Assembly (NCBI RefSeq): GCF_943193045.1 | Contig: NZ_CALPCN010000001.1 | Coordinates: 124,001-188,000 of the forward strand | Direction of reading: 5' to 3' | Source of the DNA: Pumilibacter muris | GTDB taxonomy: Bacteria; Bacillota; Clostridia; Christensenellales; Pumilibacteraceae | Length of the DNA stretch: 64,000 nucleotides | Part shown: in pieces, positions 60,617 through 64,000 of the stretch | Position numbering within the stretch: the first letter of the stretch is position 1 | How the letters are laid out: each line of letters opens with the position of its first letter | The notes under the pieces: generated by a model | What the model was told of the DNA's origin: nothing | Database searches by the model: none | Seen by the model: the letters and a program-made list of their open reading frames with translations, nothing else | Translations under genes and position numbers: made by a program

Positions 60617-60633
60617 AGCGGCATTTTGCCGCT
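60617..60633 (+). other. Hairpin after the MATE gene
   Basis: AGCGGCA and TGCCGCT around a 3-nt loop, 16 bp after the stop. No T run follows directly, so it is a weak terminator at best. Confidence 0.4.
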
Positions 60634-60663
60634 CGGCGTATTGTTTTAAAATAAAAAAGGTAT

Positions 60664-60817
60664 AAACCTCGTTCCGTGTTCATAAACATAGACTATACCG
60701 ACGGAAGGGGCAATTTCGGCGTAATCGCTGTAATTTCCCAAAATACGACATAATCGGTCGTATTATTTCGTTCGGGATATAGTAGTATAAAGGAGTCGTG
60801 AGCACGGAATGAGGTTT
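60664..60817. promoter_or_regulatory. Long inverted repeat whose right arm contains the deacetylase start codon; possible structured leader RNA
   Basis: Positions 60664-60683 can pair with 60798-60817 over 20 bp without a gap (three G.U pairs); the ATG at 60809 is inside the right arm. Inside lie ACTATACC (60692-60699) opposite GG-A-TATAGT (60775-60783), and a perfect AATACGAC/GTCGTATT hairpin (60742-60764). The ribosome site AAAGGAG (60789-60795) stays just outside the long stem. It may be a translation-controlling RNA or a small inverted-repeat element. Confidence 0.6.
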
Positions 60818-61576
60818 TTGGTCGTTAAAAGGTCGGGAATCGTAAAAACGACGGTAATTGCAGTATTGTTGGCGCTTTTGTTGGGAACGGTAGGAGTTAC
60901 GGGAGCCGCCGCAGTTTACGGTGGCAAAACTACTCGAAAGCTTCCCATTTATTCGGTGGAAACCGAAGAAAAAGCGGTTGCGTTGTCGTTCGACGCAAGC
61001 TGGGGCGCGGACAAAACGCAAGACATACTCGACACGCTTACCCGCTACGATATTAAGGCAAATTATTTCGTAGTAAGTTTTTGGGCGGAAAAATATCCGG
61101 ATATGCTCAAAAAACTCGGAGACAGCGGAAGAGTGGAAATAGGCACTCACAGCAACACTCACCCGCATATGCCTAAGCTGTCGCGCAATCAAATAGAGCT
61201 CGAACTTACCGCTTCGGTAAACATAATCGAAAAATGTACCGAAAAAAACGTCGAGCTGTTCCGTCCTCCGTTCGGCGACTACAACGACACTCTTTTGGAA
61301 GAAGCCGAAAAGTTAGGGCTTTACACAATCCAGTGGGATGTAGACACACTCGATTGGAAAGACCTTTCGGCGCAGGCAATAGCCGAAAGAGTGTTGAATA
61401 ACGTGAAAAACGGAAGCATAGTGCTCATGCATAACGACGGCAAAAACACCGTTCAGGCGTTGCCGCTCATTATCGAAGGTCTGAAAAACAAAGGCTACTC
61501 GTTTAAAACGATTGGAGAGCTCATTTACAGAGACAACTATGAAATCGACCACACGGGGCGCCAAATAAGGAGATGA
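60809..61576 (+). CDS. Polysaccharide deacetylase, PdaB-like
   Basis: A 255-residue NodB-domain protein with an N-terminal membrane helix (about 12-35). Motif 1 reads SFDASWG, as in the PdaB group, where the usual TFDD is altered. Motif 2 HSNTHPH supplies the metal His residues, then RPPFGDYN and a late LMHNDG. PdaB proteins act in spore or wall peptidoglycan maintenance. The first codons lie in the right arm of a 20-bp inverted repeat. It is followed 7 bp later by the SSB-like gene. Confidence 0.9.
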   Translation: MRFLVVKRSGIVKTTVIAVLLALLLGTVGVTGAAAVYGGKTTRKLPIYSVETEEKAVALSFDASWGADKTQDILDTLTRYDIKANYFVVSFWAEKYPDMLKKLGDSGRVEIGTHSNTHPHMPKLSRNQIELELTASVNIIEKCTEKNVELFRPPFGDYNDTLLEEAEKLGLYTIQWDVDTLDWKDLSAQAIAERVLNNVKNGSIVLMHNDGKNTVQALPLIIEGLKNKGYSFKTIGELIYRDNYEIDHTGRQIRR

Positions 61577-61583
61577 ATTACCT

Positions 61584-62222
61584 ATGAATCCCGAAACAAC
61601 TTATCTGAAAAACAACAAAGTTTACCTAAGCGGAACAGTAAATTCAACGCCGATATACAGCCATGAATTATACGGCGAAGGGTTCTACGAGTTTGTGCTC
61701 AAAGTTCCGAGACTCAGCACTCAATGCGACTACATACCCGTAACCGTTTCGGAACGGCTTATGAACGGCGTCGATTTGTCCGAAGGGGCGGCGCTCGCTT
61801 TAAACGGGCAGTTCCGCAGTTATAACAAAATGGAGAACGCGAAAAGCAAACTTATGCTAACTGTGTTCGTGCGCGACTTTACCGAAGCCGTAGAGGGGCA
61901 AAACCCGAACACGGTGGAATTGTCGGGATATATATGCAAAGAGCCCATATACCGCACCACGCCTTTTAACCGCGAAATTTGCGACCTGTTGCTTGCCGTG
62001 AATCGCGCTTACAATAAATCGGATTATATCCCGTGTATTGCGTGGGGAAGAAACGCTCGTTTTGTGCGCGATATAGAAGTCGGGCAACGCATATCGGTGT
62101 TCGGGCGCATTCAAAGCAGAGAGTATACCAAAAAACTCTCCGAAACCGAATCGGAAGTGCGAACCGCCTACGAACTCAGCGTAGGCAGAATAGTTTGCGG
62201 CGATGTTGCCGCCGAAGAATAG
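61584..62222 (+). CDS. Double-OB single-stranded DNA-binding-like protein
   Basis: A 212-residue protein with two SSB-like OB folds (about 8-105 and 108-205). Each has the typical opening strand (VYLSGTVNSTPIY, VELSGYICKEPIY) and a closing strand (LALNGQFRSY, ISVFGRIQSREY); the second also carries DYIPCIAWG. It lacks the acidic C-terminal tip of housekeeping SSB. AAGGAGATG lies 9 nt before the ATG. Two domains in one chain would bind DNA as a dimer where SSB uses a tetramer. Confidence 0.82.
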   Translation: MNPETTYLKNNKVYLSGTVNSTPIYSHELYGEGFYEFVLKVPRLSTQCDYIPVTVSERLMNGVDLSEGAALALNGQFRSYNKMENAKSKLMLTVFVRDFTEAVEGQNPNTVELSGYICKEPIYRTTPFNREICDLLLAVNRAYNKSDYIPCIAWGRNARFVRDIEVGQRISVFGRIQSREYTKKLSETESEVRTAYELSVGRIVCGDVAAEE

Positions 62223-62247
62223 TTTTGTTTATAATAAATTCAATAAT

Positions 62248-62278
62248 AAAAGGACTGCCTTTTTCGGTAGTCCTTTTT
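62248..62278. terminator. Bidirectional rho-independent terminator
   Basis: AAAAGGACTGCC (62248-62259) pairs with GGTAGTCCTTTT (62266-62277; one G.T) around a 6-nt loop, between convergent genes ending at 62222 and 62287. Confidence 0.88.
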
Positions 62279-62286
62279 AAAGTTTA

Positions 62287-64000
62287 TTACAGTTTTGTTT
62301 CGTTAAGTCGGCGGGTTCGTTTAACGTAAACCATTCGAGCTATGAGAATCGCTCCGAGTATTACCGTAAGAATGATTATAACTATTGCAATAACCACAAC
62401 TTTATTCACGCCGTCGTATTTCAGGTCGTCGGTTTTAACGTAAAATTCTATTGTGCCGTCAACTTCGCCGCAATAGTAGCGCACAAGCGTAAATTCCTTA
62501 GAGGAATCGAAGCTTCCAACAACTTCGACGCGAGCGCCTTTTTCAAGGTTTTGCAACGCAAATTCCGGTTTTAACACGGCGAAGGGAACAAATTCGCCTT
62601 CGGCGTTTTTATCGTGCGGCGCTGTGCCGTATTTCGAAACGACCGTTGCGTTATAGCGTGGAAGCACCGCTCTGCTGTCGGGAGTTTCTCCGAAAAACGA
62701 AATAAAGTCGCCCGTTATATAGCCTTCGCGTTCGCCGAGCGTTTCGTCGGTGTATTTCACGCGGTACCATTGCGCTTTATGGTTCGAATAGTTGTCGCGG
62801 TAGCCGTAGGTCGAATCGGTGTATACGAACGCCAAAAGAGTGAGCGAAGTATTTCTATCGAGCGATGCGGCGGCGTTTAAATCGAGCGACGGATATTTAT
62901 ATATTCCCACGCCGTCTTTATACGGATAGCACGACGATGCCGGCGGCTCGCCGTATTCGAGCGGCTTTTGTTGCTTTATGAGCGAAGTATAAACGTAACC
63001 GCGTATCGGCTTGTCGGAGATTTTTTCTACGCAATCTGCTATAACGAAATTGAACTTTTCGTCGGGATTAAAACGGGGAATTATAACTTTGTAACCGTTT
63101 GGCAAAAATACGAGACCGTTGAGTTCGGCGGGGCGGGGATACACATAGCAATCCGAAACTTCGAATATTATGCCGTCGTTCGAGTTCGAAACCTCGTCAA
63201 GTTTGTCGGGGTCAATGTTTTCTTGCTCGAAACTCGGCATTTCGTCGGATATTTGAAAACCTTCGTTCACGCCCAAATTGTTTCCGCTTAGCCCTTTCAG
63301 CGCATGCGCCGCAGTGTCGGAGAACAAAAGCGAGCCGTATTCGAGCCCGAGTTTATCGAGCTTTACCGAGTTCATCACTATTTTTTCGGCGCCTATTAAC
63401 CCCGCGTTTTCATAAACGGTTGTTTGTTTGCCGTCTTTAAACTTACGGATTTTTCCGTCCGAAAACAGCAAATAAAAGCTGTTGGAGTGGTCGGTGCAAA
63501 AGTCTTTGAGGTGTAAATCTTTTCCGAAAGAAAATTCTATATTACGGTTTCCTTCGGCGTCCAACGAATCTATTGTGTTGTCGGTGGTGGCAACGTAAAT
63601 TTTATCGTCGAGTTGAGCGATGGTAAGCGCTGTGTTTACGTTTGTGCCTATCGAAACAAATTCGTCGGAGCCCGTTTTGTCGGCGCTCGCTTTAATGCGG
63701 TAAAGCTGACGGTTGGAACATAAAACGTAAAGATTGTTGTTGGTATCGATTTTTAAATCGGTTATTAGAGATTGTCCCGGCGCTTCGGAATCGAGCTGTC
63801 TTTTCAAAAGCAGGGTGTTGCCGTCGTATACCGAAATTTTGCCTACGCTATGGGCTACATAAATATTGCCCGTGTAGTCTATTGCAACCGCTTTTGGGCG
63901 AACAACGTTCGGTATTTCATGAGTTCCGTCGTTGCGCAAAACTTGTATTCTGTTGTTGCGTTCGTCGGCAACCGCAATAAAGTCTTTGCGCGAAGCCACG
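62287..64000 (-). CDS. Membrane-anchored NHL/beta-propeller-like protein, N-terminus outside the window
   Basis: 570 residues are visible and the frame is open to the right edge, so the true start lies beyond base 64000. The visible N-terminal 230 residues are NHL-like propeller repeats (DFIAVADERNNRIQVL, AIDYTGNIYVAHSVGKI, LKIDTNNNLYVLC). A middle region of beta strands may include an SH3-like segment (WYRVKYTDETLGEREGYI). The C-terminus has one membrane helix (about 532-558) and a basic tail. Probably an extracytoplasmic protein held by its C-terminal helix. Role unknown. Confidence 0.72.
   Translation of the reverse strand, partial: VASRKDFIAVADERNNRIQVLRNDGTHEIPNVVRPKAVAIDYTGNIYVAHSVGKISVYDGNTLLLKRQLDSEAPGQSLITDLKIDTNNNLYVLCSNRQLYRIKASADKTGSDEFVSIGTNVNTALTIAQLDDKIYVATTDNTIDSLDAEGNRNIEFSFGKDLHLKDFCTDHSNSFYLLFSDGKIRKFKDGKQTTVYENAGLIGAEKIVMNSVKLDKLGLEYGSLLFSDTAAHALKGLSGNNLGVNEGFQISDEMPSFEQENIDPDKLDEVSNSNDGIIFEVSDCYVYPRPAELNGLVFLPNGYKVIIPRFNPDEKFNFVIADCVEKISDKPIRGYVYTSLIKQQKPLEYGEPPASSCYPYKDGVGIYKYPSLDLNAAASLDRNTSLTLLAFVYTDSTYGYRDNYSNHKAQWYRVKYTDETLGEREGYITGDFISFFGETPDSRAVLPRYNATVVSKYGTAPHDKNAEGEFVPFAVLKPEFALQNLEKGARVEVVGSFDSSKEFTLVRYYCGEVDGTIEFYVKTDDLKYDGVNKVVVIAIVIIILTVILGAILIARMVYVKRTRRLNETKL

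Noticed and set aside
1-64000. CRISPR arrays, tRNA or rRNA genes, transposases, phage genes
   Set aside because: No regularly spaced repeats, cloverleaf-type sequences with TTCRA and CCA-arm features, or recognisable mobile-element proteins were seen on either strand by eye.

Overview
This window looks like a chromosomal segment of an uncultured anaerobic, probably spore-forming or spore-descended member of class Clostridia (Firmicutes), of a gut type. The reasons are the clostridial gene order rnfC-D-G-E-A-B, an NfnAB transhydrogenase, a PdaB-like deacetylase, many lipoproteins, sigma-A-type promoters, AraC-controlled sugar importers without an ATPase gene, and moderate GC. No tRNA, rRNA, insertion sequence, phage gene or CRISPR array was recognised.

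Region 1 (1-2.9 kb): the end of a diguanylate cyclase (cut by the left edge), a histidine phosphotransfer protein, a small coiled-coil protein and cysteine synthase. Region 2 (2.9-27.8 kb): a Gram-positive glycan-utilisation locus. Two AraC regulators are each divergent from an operon with a solute-binding lipoprotein and two permeases. Around these sit a GH78-like rhamnosidase, a GH36 alpha-galactosidase, secreted beta-rich or Ig-like proteins, and four glycosidase-like TIM-barrel proteins that share a 'DEP' strand motif and fall into two pairs. No ABC ATPase is encoded, so a shared MsmX-type ATPase elsewhere is likely. Three 9-G tracts lie inside secreted-protein genes of this locus, and one of these genes ends in an apparent frameshift. 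Region 3 (27.9-32.7 kb): two Gfo/Idh oxidoreductases and two xylose-isomerase-like TIM barrels on the minus strand, with a third divergent AraC regulator. This could be an intracellular oxidise-then-cleave glycoside route.

Region 4 (32.8-46.5 kb): housekeeping genes: nth, nfnAB, obg, a three-domain NadD-YqeK-RsfS fusion, an FMN riboswitch with ribU, an unusual acidic/coiled-coil/basic protein, tsaE-yhbY-tsaB-rimI, an alpha/beta hydrolase, a membrane-bound Mur ligase and a short-chain dehydrogenase. Region 5 (46.5-51.3 kb): a 1188-residue membrane-anchored surface protein and a split TauE/SafE pair. Region 6 (51.4-58 kb): the Rnf complex followed by a lipoprotein with its own FMN-attachment motif; RnfG carries two such domains. 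Riboflavin uptake (ribU) fits this flavin-rich membrane apparatus. Region 7 (58-64 kb): an LRR-type membrane protein, a MATE transporter, the PdaB-like deacetylase, a double-OB SSB-like protein and a beta-propeller-like membrane protein cut by the right edge.

Regulatory reading: several genes, including all three AraC regulators, nth and tsaE, have a good sigma-A promoter whose -10 box ends only 6-9 nt before the ATG, so their mRNAs should be leaderless. Two further genes have inverted repeats that enclose the start codon; the deacetylase gene has a 20-bp repeat whose right arm contains the ATG. These start-site architectures, the triple fusion, the duplicated RnfG and the paired DEP-barrel glycosidases are the most unusual content. 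Everything is read by eye; no database search was run.
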